Below, piece after piece: positions 1 to 8,723 of a stretch of DNA of 64,000 nt. The DNA comes from Edaphobacter aggregans DSM 19364 (lineage in GTDB: Bacteria > Acidobacteriota > Terriglobia > Terriglobales > Acidobacteriaceae): NCBI RefSeq assembly GCF_000745965.1, contig NZ_JQKI01000001.1:434087-498086 (forward strand), written 5' to 3'. Below the pieces are notes generated by a model. The model searched no databases and had not been told where the DNA came from. It worked only from the letters and a program-made list of their open reading frames with translations. The position numbers and the translations under genes are program-made. Each line of letters opens with the position of its first letter. Position 1 is the stretch's first letter.

Positions 1-404
1 TCGAGCATCTCATCTGTATTCCCGCTGCGAGCCGTGACTTTGACCTTAGGGTTTGTCCTCCGAAATCCAGCTACGAACGTTGGCAGGAGGTATTGACCGA
101 TGGTCTGGGAGGCTCCCAGAGCGAGTTCGCCCGCATGTTGTCCAAATGCCTCGGCCACCGCGGCAAACGCTTCGTCAGAGAGTTCCTTCATTCTCTCTGC
201 AAAGGGCAGCAGCGTCTTTCCGCAGGCTGTCAGCGTGATATGTCCACCGCCGCGATCGAATAGAGGTACGCCGAACTCATCCTCAAGCGCCTTGATCTGC
301 TGGGTGATTGCGGGTTGCGTGAGCAACAGTTCTTCTGCGGCCCGGCTGAAGTTCAGATGCTGTGCGACCGCCCTGAATACTCGAATGCGGAAATTCTCTA
401 TCAT
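1..404 (-). CDS. LysR-family transcriptional regulator (N-terminal part, runs off the window)
   Basis: The reverse strand starts with ATG at 404 and reads MIENFRIRVFRAVAQHLNFS, then RAAEELLLTQPAITQQIKAL, the typical LysR winged helix-turn-helix (residues about 1-60). It continues into the effector-binding domain (GELALGASQTIGQYLLP) and leaves the window at base 1 after about 134 residues; family members are normally near 300. It lies 85 bp downstream of the ClC gene on the same strand, so it may share a transcript with the FAD protein and the channel. The inducer cannot be read from the sequence. Family call is secure; target is unknown. Confidence 0.9.
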   Translation of the reverse strand, partial: MIENFRIRVFRAVAQHLNFSRAAEELLLTQPAITQQIKALEDEFGVPLFDRGGGHITLTACGKTLLPFAERMKELSDEAFAAVAEAFGQHAGELALGASQTIGQYLLPTFVAGFRRTNPKVKVTARSGNTDEML

Positions 405-489
405 GACCTATCCGTCTCCTGTCTCCCTTGAAAGTCCAAAGGTTCACGCCTGTTTGATGATCACAGTTTTGTATGTCGCGACCTATCTT

Positions 490-1773
490 TCATTGCGCTG
501 GCTCCGGACTGGCAATGGCGTATAGGGACTCACGCGAGATCGTACGAGCAATCAACGAGGCGAGCAGATTGCAGGGCAGAATGATCGGCAGGAGATGCCA
601 TTGCCCGGTAAGTTCTACCGCCATCAGAGCTGCCATTAATGGAGCGTGCGTCACAGCAGCCATCAGTAGTCCCATGCCGCAGATAGCCAATATCGACGGC
701 TCCGGAGTGTGCAGTAAGTGACCTGTCGCGAGACCGAGGGCAGCACCGGCGAACAGTGTAGGCGTGAAAACTCCTCCCACCGTGCCTGTTCCCACGCAGA
801 AGGTTGTAGCGACCAGGCGAAAGGTAAACACACTGAAGATTCCAAGGAGCATCGTTTTGTTCTGCAGAATTCTCAGGAGAGCGGCGTCGCCGTTTCCCCA
901 GACCTTAGGCTCGATCAGAGCGAGAACACCCACTGCGAGGCCACTCCACAGAAGTGCGAAGGGCAGACGTTTCGCTGCTGCGGAGAAATGAAGAAGCTTC
1001 TGATAGGCCGGGCCAACGGCGCCCAGAACAAGAGCCAGTGGGAGAACCCAAAGCAGATCGTGCGTCATCAGCAGTGATCCCCTTACCGGGAAGAGAGGGC
1101 CAGCACCCAGTACGAAGCGGCTAATGAGCCAACCAGTGCTTGAGGCCAAGAGCAGTTGAGGAATGTCGCACCAGGCCCACTCACCCAGGAGGATCTCTGT
1201 GACGAAGAATATTCCGGCGATCGGTGCTTGATAGGCTGCCGCTACCGCGGCTGCAGCGCCATAGGCTACCTGCCGCGACAACGACAGATTCCGTAGGGGA
1301 GATCGCTCTCCCACCCATGAGGAGATTGCAGCAGCGAATTGGATCATCGATCCTTCTCGCCCGATCGCCGCGCCGGTGGCTACGGAAAAGGCAGAGGCGG
1401 CAGTCCGCCAAAGTGTCGAAAGAAGAGGAATTCGGCCATTTCTGAGACGAACGGCTTCCACATATTCTTCAAAGTGCAAGTCCGGTGCCCACTTCCGCAT
1501 CATCCAGACCACAAGGGTTGCTAACGCCGCTCCGATGATCGGGGTCAAGATACGACGCGCGGGCGGCAGCGTTGCTGCCGCGATCGGTAACATTCCCGTC
1601 TGCTGAACAAAGACCCACTGAAGAAGGCGAAAGAAGAGCCTTATTGCAACACAGGCCGAGCCGCTAGCTGCTCCAAGAACAATAGCCCAACCAGTGGATG
1701 CCAGCCACGGTGTCACCGCCCGCTCAGTGCCTCTGACGTTGGTGACCGTTGCGGTGGTCATGCTGTTACCCAC
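490..1773 (-). CDS. ClC-type chloride channel/antiporter, membrane protein
   Basis: A 427-residue polytopic membrane protein. It carries the ClC selectivity motif GREGS near residues 138-142, with the gating glutamate at 140, and a second pore motif GTVGGVFTP near residue 320. The usual GSGIP motif is replaced by a divergent LRNGRIP segment near 110-116, as in the ClcB-like branch. No C-terminal CBS domains follow, so it is the short bacterial form. The family moves chloride, in many bacteria in exchange for protons. The first codon overlaps the end of the upstream FAD-protein gene by 16 bp, suggesting translational coupling; an internal ATG four codons later is an alternative start. Confidence 0.9.
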   Translation of the reverse strand: MGNSMTTATVTNVRGTERAVTPWLASTGWAIVLGAASGSACVAIRLFFRLLQWVFVQQTGMLPIAAATLPPARRILTPIIGAALATLVVWMMRKWAPDLHFEEYVEAVRLRNGRIPLLSTLWRTAASAFSVATGAAIGREGSMIQFAAAISSWVGERSPLRNLSLSRQVAYGAAAAVAAAYQAPIAGIFFVTEILLGEWAWCDIPQLLLASSTGWLISRFVLGAGPLFPVRGSLLMTHDLLWVLPLALVLGAVGPAYQKLLHFSAAAKRLPFALLWSGLAVGVLALIEPKVWGNGDAALLRILQNKTMLLGIFSVFTFRLVATTFCVGTGTVGGVFTPTLFAGAALGLATGHLLHTPEPSILAICGMGLLMAAVTHAPLMAALMAVELTGQWHLLPIILPCNLLASLIARTISRESLYAIASPEPAQ

Positions 1774-3179
1774 TCTCCGGTTAACTCCGGTGTTGCAGAT
1801 CCTGTCGCCGTCTTTTCAGGGAGTACGTATTGCGACCTCATGCGATCAACGAGTGTCGAGGCAAGCTCAACGGCCTGCTGACGGATTTCAGGAACCGCGA
1901 TGCACTCAATAAGGTCGCCTTGCCGGCCAGGGCCGAGATTGAAGATGATTTCTGAAGCGTGACCACCAGCGTCGATGACCGCTCCGTCATGCGAGCAATG
2001 GAATCCAGTACCTAAAGGACCGGAGGTTACGAGTCCTCTCTTGAACAGATTTTGGAGAAGAGTGGAAGGGACGCGGCGGTAGTTCATGCTCGGTCCAGTG
2101 CAGTTGATGACTCGATCTGCATAGAAGCTCTCACTGTCATCATGTGCGCGAAGAGTTATGTGCGCGCCTCGAGGGGAGGCATCGACGGTCTTCAGATGGC
2201 CTTCGCGGATCTCGAGAGTGCCGTTCCGAAGCTCGGACTCAATGATGTCGGCAATCGGCGGCGCCATGCGGTGGCGTACCACATCCCATCTGCGCTGCAG
2301 GTGGCGACGAAAGCGCTTCCTTTCCCCGATCGGGAGACGGAGCCACAGTTCGTTGGTCGTTTCACGGAGGCTATCGATAGCGGCTCTCCACTCCGCACCT
2401 CGACGAATTGCAGTGTGAAGAGCGCGGAGGTACGCGACGCAGGTGGCGGGTGTATCCGATGGGATTGCACTTGAACTCAGGAGTGTGTAGTCGTCATGCC
2501 GATTCGGAAAGATGCCGTGACGAGACACGGCAATGATCCTTCCACGATGTCCGAGTTCACGCAGTCTCAGCACGACATCGACCCCGGTCAGACCTGTTCC
2601 GATAAGAGCAACAGGCGCGTCGGGATCCAATCCCTCGTAAGTTTCCGCCGCCCATGCATTGTGGCGATACAAACCCGAATCGGACGCGGCCTTCGTGATT
2701 TCCGGAAGAGGAGCTGGATCGAAGTTTCCAGTTGCCAGAACGATGAGGTCGGCCCGTAGCTCGCATCCGTTATCCAACGTAAGCACGGCCCCGGAGTCTT
2801 GCTGACGGACATCAACGACTGTTGCGATCTCCTGTTCGAGCTGGCTCGCCGATTTCAGGAGAGATTGGATGTACTGTCCAAATACCGCTCGTGGAGCGAA
2901 GGTTTTCTCCGTTGCAGCCGGGTCATGATTCCTGCGAAGCCAATTGAGGAAGTGGTCTGGTTGATCGGGCAGTGCGCTGATCTTCCCCGCGGGAACATTC
3001 AGCAGGTGGCGGAGGCTCGGAGTTGAATACGCCAGGCCAAGCCCGAAGTCAGGTCGCTGGTCGATGAGAATTACACGTGCCGGCGTTCCCTGCCGAACCA
3101 GGTGAAAAGCCGTGAGGGTTCCACTTACCCCTCCACCGATGATTGCGATTGTCGTGATTGGTTCTTTCCGTGTAGCCAT
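1758..3179 (-). CDS. FAD/NAD(P)-binding protein (PF13454-like)
   Basis: A 473-residue soluble protein with an N-terminal dinucleotide-binding fold: GGGVSG at residues 15-20, then an acidic end of the second strand (ILIDQRPDFGLGLAYS). The HLLNVPAGKISALPDQP block is typical of the FAD-NAD(P)-binding family of PF13454 that includes YdhS-like proteins. A second Rossmann motif, VALIGTGLTGVDVVL, lies near residue 190. Substrate is unknown. Its end overlaps the ClC start. It is transcribed divergently from the secreted protein beginning at 3352, and an inverted repeat sits next to its start codon. Confidence 0.85.
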   Translation of the reverse strand: MATRKEPITTIAIIGGGVSGTLTAFHLVRQGTPARVILIDQRPDFGLGLAYSTPSLRHLLNVPAGKISALPDQPDHFLNWLRRNHDPAATEKTFAPRAVFGQYIQSLLKSASQLEQEIATVVDVRQQDSGAVLTLDNGCELRADLIVLATGNFDPAPLPEITKAASDSGLYRHNAWAAETYEGLDPDAPVALIGTGLTGVDVVLRLRELGHRGRIIAVSRHGIFPNRHDDYTLLSSSAIPSDTPATCVAYLRALHTAIRRGAEWRAAIDSLRETTNELWLRLPIGERKRFRRHLQRRWDVVRHRMAPPIADIIESELRNGTLEIREGHLKTVDASPRGAHITLRAHDDSESFYADRVINCTGPSMNYRRVPSTLLQNLFKRGLVTSGPLGTGFHCSHDGAVIDAGGHASEIIFNLGPGRQGDLIECIAVPEIRQQAVELASTLVDRMRSQYVLPEKTATGSATPELTGEWVTA

Positions 3180-3255
3180 GTTTCGACATTAGGACGAAAC
3201 TTGCGCCAACGGAATTCGCAAATCCTTATGCCATATAAGCAGGGTTTCGACATCG
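3180..3255. promoter_or_regulatory. Candidate operator between divergent genes
   Basis: GTTTCG at 3180-3185 and CGAAAC at 3195-3200 form an inverted repeat directly upstream of the FAD-protein start codon. The ten bases GTTTCGACAT recur at about 3246-3255, nearer the divergent secreted-protein gene. Placement of a repeated half-site between divergent genes suggests a regulator site, possibly for the LysR protein at 1-404. The link to that protein is inference. Confidence 0.35.
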
Positions 3256-3351
3256 ATTCCGAAGAATCCCACGCTTATACCGCATCACTTTTACTACTTG
3301 GACATGACGGCCTCAGCGGAGCAAAACTGGATTTCGAAAAGGAGAAACACA

Positions 3352-4053
3352 ATGAACCCCATCATCAAATCCACACTTGCGCTTGGCTTAGTTGCCGCAG
3401 CAGCAGTCCTAACATCAACAGCAGAGGCAGAGATCCACTCGAGGTCGAAGGAACTGGTAGTCATGGAGGCCCGTGATCTACCGGAGCAGGCGCAGGCACC
3501 GGGCAACTCACTCTTTCTTCACTCCGACAATGCAGGAAGCACGTATCTTTATGTCGAGCAGCAGCAAGGCGCTCGCCTATCCGTCTTCGATGTTACGGAT
3601 CCGGCTCGCATCAAGCTGGTAGTAAGCACGCCTTTGGCAGCAGAGGGCGCTTTTGATTTCGTTCGTCCTCTCGGCAACAATGCTGAACTCGTGTATTTTC
3701 GTGACGGTCAGAAGGAAGCCGTGCTCGATCTACGGAAGGCCAAGAGGCCGGTGTTTCGGGTGATCTCGACGGTGACAGATCTCGGCCCGGCTGAGACCTT
3801 GGGAGAGAGCGGTCTTCTCGTCACGAGCCAACCCTACAAGTACGTCTCTGCAGTTGGGCGTGACTACCAGGTGATCGATATCGCCGCTTCTGCTCCGACT
3901 CAACTCGCCACAGTCAAGGACGTGAGACATCGGGCGACGAACAATGAAACAGGCACCACGTTTCTACTTGGCCGCAACGGGCTTACGGTTATAAGACGCC
4001 TCAGTGTCGAGAACGACTACAAGGTGCATCAGATGCAGATGCAGGGAAACTGA
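3352..4053 (+). CDS. Secreted protein of unknown function, beta-propeller-like
   Basis: A 233-residue protein starting MNPIIKSTLALGLVAAAAVL, a clear signal peptide ending near AEA. The start is chosen at 3352 because AAGGAG lies just upstream; an in-frame ATG at 3298 would add 18 residues without a ribosome site. The mature part has repeats such as YLYVEQQQGARLSVFDVTDP and YQVIDIAASAPTQLATVKDV, resembling LVIVD-type blades in which a value is updated and displayed. The length allows only part of a propeller. It stands alone, divergent from the FAD protein. No enzymatic motif is visible. Confidence 0.75.
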   Translation: MNPIIKSTLALGLVAAAAVLTSTAEAEIHSRSKELVVMEARDLPEQAQAPGNSLFLHSDNAGSTYLYVEQQQGARLSVFDVTDPARIKLVVSTPLAAEGAFDFVRPLGNNAELVYFRDGQKEAVLDLRKAKRPVFRVISTVTDLGPAETLGESGLLVTSQPYKYVSAVGRDYQVIDIAASAPTQLATVKDVRHRATNNETGTTFLLGRNGLTVIRRLSVENDYKVHQMQMQGN

Positions 4054-4425
4054 GTCCATGGCAAAGCGATTCCCAATTAAGGAGAGAGGCCGTACTGCCG
4101 ATCATGGCGTGCGGCCTTCGTGGTTGTTGGATGGTAATCTGCGAAGGGCCGCTGCTGCGCGCAGCGATGATGGCTCTGCGATTGAGTGCGGCGGTGCGGC
4201 CGGATGCGTGATGAGTTGTGAATCCGAGCGGTGTTGTAGCTGCAAGGACAAAATGCAGGTCCTTCGACTCCGCTTCGCTCCTCAGGATGACACTTTTGTA
4301 GGAGAAATGAAGGGCGCGACGAAAGCCGCGCCTCTTCAAAGCGGCGAGTTTTCAGCAGGCTCTGAAGCCGTGCTCTCGACAGGCTCTGAAGCCATGCCCT
4401 TAAGCAGGATGGACTTCAGCAACCT
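4054..4425. repeat. Gene-free gap with dispersed short repeats
   Basis: No credible gene. From about 4255 the gap holds two repeat modules that recur in later gaps: a module ending TCGCTCCTCAGGATGACAC (about 4265-4292), and a GCTCTGAAGCCGTGC / GCCATGCCCTTAAGCAGG module (about 4350-4408). Related modules occur near 51960, 52080, 53700, 62770 and 63900. Confidence 0.6.
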
Positions 4426-5784
4426 TTACTGTCTGGTCCGGCCGTATGCCGGTGAGTTGATCTGTGCGACCGTTCCTGTGGCGGGCGTTGTCGACATCAG
4501 GCTGGCGAGGGTCTGCATCTTGAGCGCGTTGGCGGGCGCTTCGTAGCCGGCGTCGAGCAGGCCGTTGTTGTCCTCGCCGTTGAGCGCCCACGACGTCCAG
4601 CTGATCTCGGGATTGCGGCCGAGGAAGGCGACCAGAGACTGGAACCACTGGGCCTGCGATCCGGGAGCGGCGCCGGTAATGTCGTCGATGCGGTTGCCGG
4701 TTCCGAACTCCCCGACCCAGATGGGAGCGATGCCGCGCTGGCTGATGAAGGCCCAGTGGCGCGTCCACACGGCCTCGAGGCTGGCAGGGGTGGTCGATGC
4801 GTTGAACCAGCGCTGGCGGTACTCGTTGGGCCCGTAGGTGTGGGGCGAGTAGACGAGCTGATTGGGGACGGAGAGGCGCACGGGCGAACGGCTCACTCCC
4901 TCGAGGTTTCCGCCCCACCAGTAGAAGTCGCCATCGACGGCGTCGACGCCTTCGACGAAGATCAGCAGGCGGGGGTTGATGGCGAGGACGGCGTCGCCGG
5001 CGCGCTGGGCGGCGAGATGCCAGTCGCGGTCGCCACCGCAGTCCCAGCATGCGCCGCCGCCGGCTGCGTTGTGGGGCTCGTTGCGGAGGTCGAAGCCGAT
5101 GACGGTGGTGTTGTTGGCGTAGCGATGGGCGAGGCGCTGCCAGTCGGCGATCCACATCGTCTCGGGAAAGTCGGGGGTGTACCAGAGGCCGCTCTGCTCG
5201 GCGGAGTTGCCGGCCTCGGAGCGGTGGTTGTCGAGGATCACCTTCAGGCCGAGCGAACCGGCGTGTTCGATGATGCGGTCGAGGATCTCGAGGGAGTTCA
5301 GTCCGCGCAGGGGCTCGTTGATGGGGCCGCGCTCGTTGATGAAGCCGATGCTGGAGGGGACGATGGGCTGCTCGAGCATCTGGTTGGAGAGCGGGATGCG
5401 GACAGTGTTGAAGCCGCTGCGGCGGATGGTGTCGAGGATGGTGCGGTAGTCCTGCAGGGTGAGGCCGCCGGGGATCTCGCGGACGGTCTCAAAGCCGTAC
5501 CAGTTGATGCCCTGGATCCGCACGGTGAGGCCGCGGCTGTTCAGGATCTGGCTGCCGCTCGTGTGCCAGTAGCCGGTGTCAGAGGCTCGCACGGAGGCAT
5601 CGACGACGTTGGACTGGTCGTCGCTCGGGAGCGACTGTTGATATCGAACCTGGGTGGTCAGGACTCGAACCGCGGGGGAATGATGGTTCGGGGGAACGGC
5701 AGGATGGATCGTTGCCCAAGTAAGTGCGAGGAAATGCAGGATGGCGAGGAAGAAGGCGGAGATGCTGCTCATCGGGTTCTCCAT
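4426..5784 (-). CDS. Secreted glycoside hydrolase family 5 (cellulase-type) enzyme
   Basis: 452 residues. The N-terminus (MSSISAFFLAILHFLALTWA) is a signal peptide. The (beta/alpha)8 barrel follows: RIQGINWYGFE near 90, FNTVRIPLSNQM near 126, LKVILDNHRSE near 181. The acid/base glutamate is in FDLRNEPHN (E236) and the nucleophile in IWVGEFGTG (E360), the two hallmarks of GH5. WTSWALNG is the usual aromatic cleft strand. GH5 enzymes act on beta-1,4-glucans and related polymers; the exact substrate cannot be told. No carbohydrate-binding module is present. It is a single gene with a good candidate promoter at 5902-5930 and a leader of roughly 110 bases. Confidence 0.9.
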   Translation of the reverse strand: MENPMSSISAFFLAILHFLALTWATIHPAVPPNHHSPAVRVLTTQVRYQQSLPSDDQSNVVDASVRASDTGYWHTSGSQILNSRGLTVRIQGINWYGFETVREIPGGLTLQDYRTILDTIRRSGFNTVRIPLSNQMLEQPIVPSSIGFINERGPINEPLRGLNSLEILDRIIEHAGSLGLKVILDNHRSEAGNSAEQSGLWYTPDFPETMWIADWQRLAHRYANNTTVIGFDLRNEPHNAAGGGACWDCGGDRDWHLAAQRAGDAVLAINPRLLIFVEGVDAVDGDFYWWGGNLEGVSRSPVRLSVPNQLVYSPHTYGPNEYRQRWFNASTTPASLEAVWTRHWAFISQRGIAPIWVGEFGTGNRIDDITGAAPGSQAQWFQSLVAFLGRNPEISWTSWALNGEDNNGLLDAGYEAPANALKMQTLASLMSTTPATGTVAQINSPAYGRTRQ

Positions 5785-5901
5785 TTCGTGCGAGCCGCGA
5801 AGTGCGAACCTATGTCCGATAACGCTTGCCTTGCCCAGCTCGGTAGTAAGGATCCCCGGGAGAAAAGTGATCCGAGGCTGCTAAGTTATGCAGTACCGCG
5901 A

Positions 5902-5930
5902 GTTATATGGTAACCATGGTGATAAAGCAA
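5902..5930 (-). promoter_or_regulatory. Candidate sigma-70 promoter of the GH5 gene
   Basis: On the minus strand TTGCTT (5930-5925) and TATAAC (5907-5902) are separated by exactly 17 bases, in an AT-rich patch of an otherwise GC-rich gap. The spacer contains ACCATGGT, a palindrome that could be an operator half. The rest of the 5785-6103 gap shows nothing recognisable. Confidence 0.45.
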
Positions 5931-6103
5931 TAGTAATCATGTAAGAAGGTACCCAAATTGGGAAAGGAATGCCCGGCGAGGGGAGTTTCTGATCCTTCCA
6001 CCCGCTCGTTCACGCTTCCGTGCAGGTAGGAGTGCAACTACCTGGCCATCGAGATGACCTGAAATGTGCAGATATTAAGGATTGTGGGGAGGATCGTGGG
6101 CGG

Positions 6104-6706
6104 CTAGCGGATGGCTGCCATTGCGGCGCGGAAGAGGGTCTCGAAGTCTCCGGCTGCGGAGGGGTTCTTGTCGATCGCGGTCTCGATGGCCTTCTGGGCG
6201 ACGGGGCGGGGGTAGCCGAGGTTGACGAGTGCGGAGAGGGCGTCGTCGGCGGCGGGGCCGTGATGTCGCCCGCCGGCTGCGCCGGCGAGTTCCGGGACGG
6301 CCATATCGTCGAGCTTGTCCTTGAGCTCGAGGACGACGCGCTCGGCGGTCTTCTTGCCGATGCCGGGGATTCTGGTGAGGGTGGCGTGGTCGCCACCGCG
6401 AATGGCGGCGACGAGGCGGTCGGACGAGATGCCGCTGAGGACGGTGATGGCAAGCTTGGGGCCGATGCCGGAGATGGTGAGGAGGCGCTCGAAGAGGCGC
6501 TTCTCCTGGGGGGCGGCGAAGCCGAAGAGGGCGATCTGGTCCTCGCGGACGTGGGTGTGGATGTGGAGCGTGGCTTCGGCGTTCTCGGCGGGGAGTTCGG
6601 AGAAGGTGGCGACGGAGATGGCCACGTCGTAGCCGACGCCGCTGCATTCGACGATGGCCTGGTTGGGGGACTTCGAGAGGAGGCGGCCGCGCAGGTGAGC
6701 GATCAT
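6104..6706 (-). CDS. ruvA: Holliday junction branch migration protein RuvA
   Basis: 200 residues, the usual length. MIAHLRGRL begins the N-terminal OB fold. Two helix-hairpin-helix motifs follow, LLTISGIGPKLAITVL near 71-86 and LTRIPGIGKKTAERVVLEL near 105-123. A flexible Gly/Ala-rich linker leads to the C-terminal three-helix domain (ALSALVNLGYPRPVAQKAIE) that contacts RuvB. RuvA tetramers bind four-way junctions and load the RuvB motor. Neither ruvB nor ruvC is adjacent, so the gene is separated from its usual partners here. Confidence 0.97.
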   Translation of the reverse strand: MIAHLRGRLLSKSPNQAIVECSGVGYDVAISVATFSELPAENAEATLHIHTHVREDQIALFGFAAPQEKRLFERLLTISGIGPKLAITVLSGISSDRLVAAIRGGDHATLTRIPGIGKKTAERVVLELKDKLDDMAVPELAGAAGGRHHGPAADDALSALVNLGYPRPVAQKAIETAIDKNPSAAGDFETLFRAAMAAIR

Positions 6707-6850
6707 GCTCTGGCGATTGTAAATCGCGATGCGATCAGCGGAGTGGAGGCGAAGAGGGAGTCATCGTGGAGGAAGGCCGTTTATTGCATTTCAGCATTGG
6801 AGGCGGGCGATGCGGGAGTAAACTGCGACGCATCGCCCGGCTACCAATGC

Positions 6851-8266
6851 TTAAGCCGTCCTGCTCGGAGGCGGCGGAGGCACTGCGGGTTGCGGTGAGG
6901 TGCTCGCTCCAGGAAGAGCGCTGTACCAGTCGATTGCGCGGGTGAAGTACATGACGGCTGCGAGTGCCAGGAAGCTTGCGACCGCCCCGACGAGCAGCGC
7001 GTTGTCCTCGAGCCGCAACAACATATAGATGAGCCCGTAGAGTAGAGTGAAGACGAAGAAGGCGCGTAAGCCCTGCAGCCGGCTGGAGAAGACCCATGCG
7101 GCATTGGTCGAGAGCAGAGTGACCGTGGCCGCGCCTGCGAGGAGGAAGCCGAGGCCGAACCCGATTCTCTCCACCAGGGAGAGAAGGAGCAGATAGAAGA
7201 TGATCTGCGCGATTCCCACGAGGATGTACTGTGCAGGGTGAACACGCTTGCCGGTCGTGGCCTCGAAGACGAAGTAAGTGAGGAAGACGAGGCCGAGGAA
7301 GAGGAGTACGTATTTGAGCGAGCGGCTGACGGACTGATAGGGGTCAGCGACCTCGATGAAGGAGACTCCGAGCGCAGTTGTGTTGAGCCCGGCAAAGGAG
7401 TCGGCAGGACCTTCGGCTCGGATACCGCGGGCGATAAAGGGCACGGTCCAATCTGCGCTGTAACCGTTGTTGTAGATGGTGCGGCTGGTGGGGAGGATTC
7501 CGCCTCCGAAGCCCGGACTGCGCCAGTCGCCCCGTGCAGTGAGACGCGTTGTCTTGCCGTAGGCGAGCACGGCGATGCGCTCCGCTCCGGAGAACCGGAG
7601 TGTGGATGTAGCGTGGAAGGCCGCATCCGGTCTGGCGATGTCGCCGACCTTCGCTCCGAACAGGACCAGCTTCTCCTGATGGTTCTCGTCTCCACCGATG
7701 ACGAGGTTCTGGGCCAACTGAGCCGGTACGAGGGTCGAGGTCCTGTTGTCCGTCGCCAGTGTGGCGTCGGACAATGCACCGCGCGGATCGCTTACGCCAA
7801 CGACGATCTCTGCCTGGCCCCAGTCAAGTTCCGCACCAAGTGGTGCTGCAGCAGGCACTCCCTTGAGGTCGAAGGCGGCATCGAGTTTCAGATCGGCCTG
7901 GAATACCGGTACGCGAAAGAGCGAGCGGCGACGTTCTTCGGTCGTGGTCTTCACAACAGCGGAGGCCTGTGCGGGCGAGACCAGATAGATGCCTCGCCTC
8001 GCGAACTCGGAGGGCGTGCGTGGTGGAACGGTGTAAGGGATGGCGAGAGTCGGACCGAGGAACGTCTGCGGGCCGCCGACGTGGCTGCTTATCTCTTTGG
8101 TGACCTCGGCGGCGCTATGGGTTCTGTCGCTTACAAGTTCGGTGACGAAGAACGACGGGATAACCATGAACATGGCCAGCACGCAGACGACGATAAGCTT
8201 GACGCCCATGGACCTCGGCTTAATTTGTTCCTGCAGGTTCGATGGCAGTATCGATGAGTGATTCAC
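6851..8266 (-). CDS. creD: CreD-family inner membrane protein
   Basis: 471 residues with one N-terminal membrane segment (VKLIVVCVLAMFMVIPSFFV, about 23-43), a long extracytoplasmic domain, and a cluster of membrane segments from about 310 to 450. The PQTFLGPTLAIPYTVPP block, the SADWTVPFIARGI region and the VLLFLGLVFLTYFVFE helix are typical of CreD. Start is GTG at 8266 with AAGGAAAG upstream. CreD in Enterobacteriaceae belongs to the CreBC regulon and its biochemical role is poorly defined. Here it is the last gene of a unit with a winged-helix regulator and a small membrane protein, and a palindrome at 8293-8309 lies just upstream of its ribosome site. No CreBC genes are seen. Confidence 0.88.
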   Translation of the reverse strand: MNHSSILPSNLQEQIKPRSMGVKLIVVCVLAMFMVIPSFFVTELVSDRTHSAAEVTKEISSHVGGPQTFLGPTLAIPYTVPPRTPSEFARRGIYLVSPAQASAVVKTTTEERRRSLFRVPVFQADLKLDAAFDLKGVPAAAPLGAELDWGQAEIVVGVSDPRGALSDATLATDNRTSTLVPAQLAQNLVIGGDENHQEKLVLFGAKVGDIARPDAAFHATSTLRFSGAERIAVLAYGKTTRLTARGDWRSPGFGGGILPTSRTIYNNGYSADWTVPFIARGIRAEGPADSFAGLNTTALGVSFIEVADPYQSVSRSLKYVLLFLGLVFLTYFVFEATTGKRVHPAQYILVGIAQIIFYLLLLSLVERIGFGLGFLLAGAATVTLLSTNAAWVFSSRLQGLRAFFVFTLLYGLIYMLLRLEDNALLVGAVASFLALAAVMYFTRAIDWYSALPGASTSPQPAVPPPPPSRTA

Positions 8267-8292
8267 CAGGCTTTCCTTTCGTGAAGCAGATT

Positions 8293-8309
8293 ACTTTGCA
8301 TTGCAAAGT
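8293..8309. promoter_or_regulatory. 17-bp palindrome, candidate operator upstream of creD
   Basis: ACTTTGCA-T-TGCAAAGT is a perfect 8+8 inverted repeat around one central base, in the 61-bp gap between the regulator stop codon and the creD start. Read in the other orientation it matches the site at 9337-9353 at 16 of 17 positions. It is likely the binding site of the regulator encoded between the two sites. Confidence 0.7.
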
Positions 8310-8327
8310 TAGTGGCCAAAAAAATAT

Positions 8328-8723
8328 TCATACCCTCGAAGGTGTGAGGCGGCGAGTGAGTGGTGATGCGGGTTCGTCTTCCACCTGCTTCGCGGCATCG
8401 CGGATTACCTGTTCGAGCGTAGAGAGGTACTCGAGGTAGCGTTTGCGCCCTGAGGATGTGATTCGGCAGACCGTCTGCGGACGGTTGCGGTCGTGTCCTT
8501 TCACGATTTCGACGAGCGTTCCTTTTTCGAGGACGTCGAGATGCCGGCTCAGGTTGCCGTCGGTGAGTGCGCATAGCTGCTTGAGGTCGTTGAAGGTCAG
8601 TCCCCTGGGATTGGTGACCAGAGAGGTTAGGATGCTGAGGCGCGCGCGTTCATGAATGACGCGGTCGAGCCCCTCGTAGGCAAAGCGGCCTTCAGTGGAT
8701 GAGGGCTTAGGCTTAGGCTTCAT
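8328..8723 (-). CDS. Winged-helix transcriptional regulator of the CreD unit
   Basis: 131 residues. After a short basic tail (MKPKPKP) comes a compact winged helix: LDRVIHERARLSILTSLVTN, LTFNDLKQLCALTDGNLSRH (recognition region) and LDVLEKGTLVEIVKG with the wing near NRPQTVCRITSSGRKRYLEY. This fits the MarR/ArsR-like one-domain regulators that often pair with small membrane proteins. The start at 8723 overlaps the end of the preceding membrane-protein gene by 11 bp, a coupled arrangement; the longer upstream reading is out of character and only mirrors that gene. Autoregulation through the palindromes at 8293 and 9337 is inferred. Confidence 0.85.
   Translation of the reverse strand: MKPKPKPSSTEGRFAYEGLDRVIHERARLSILTSLVTNPRGLTFNDLKQLCALTDGNLSRHLDVLEKGTLVEIVKGHDRNRPQTVCRITSSGRKRYLEYLSTLEQVIRDAAKQVEDEPASPLTRRLTPSRV

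Noticed and set aside
4004-4546. Plus-strand frame after the small secreted protein
   Set aside because: It spans dispersed repeats and the antisense end of the GH5 gene, with no ribosome site or motif.
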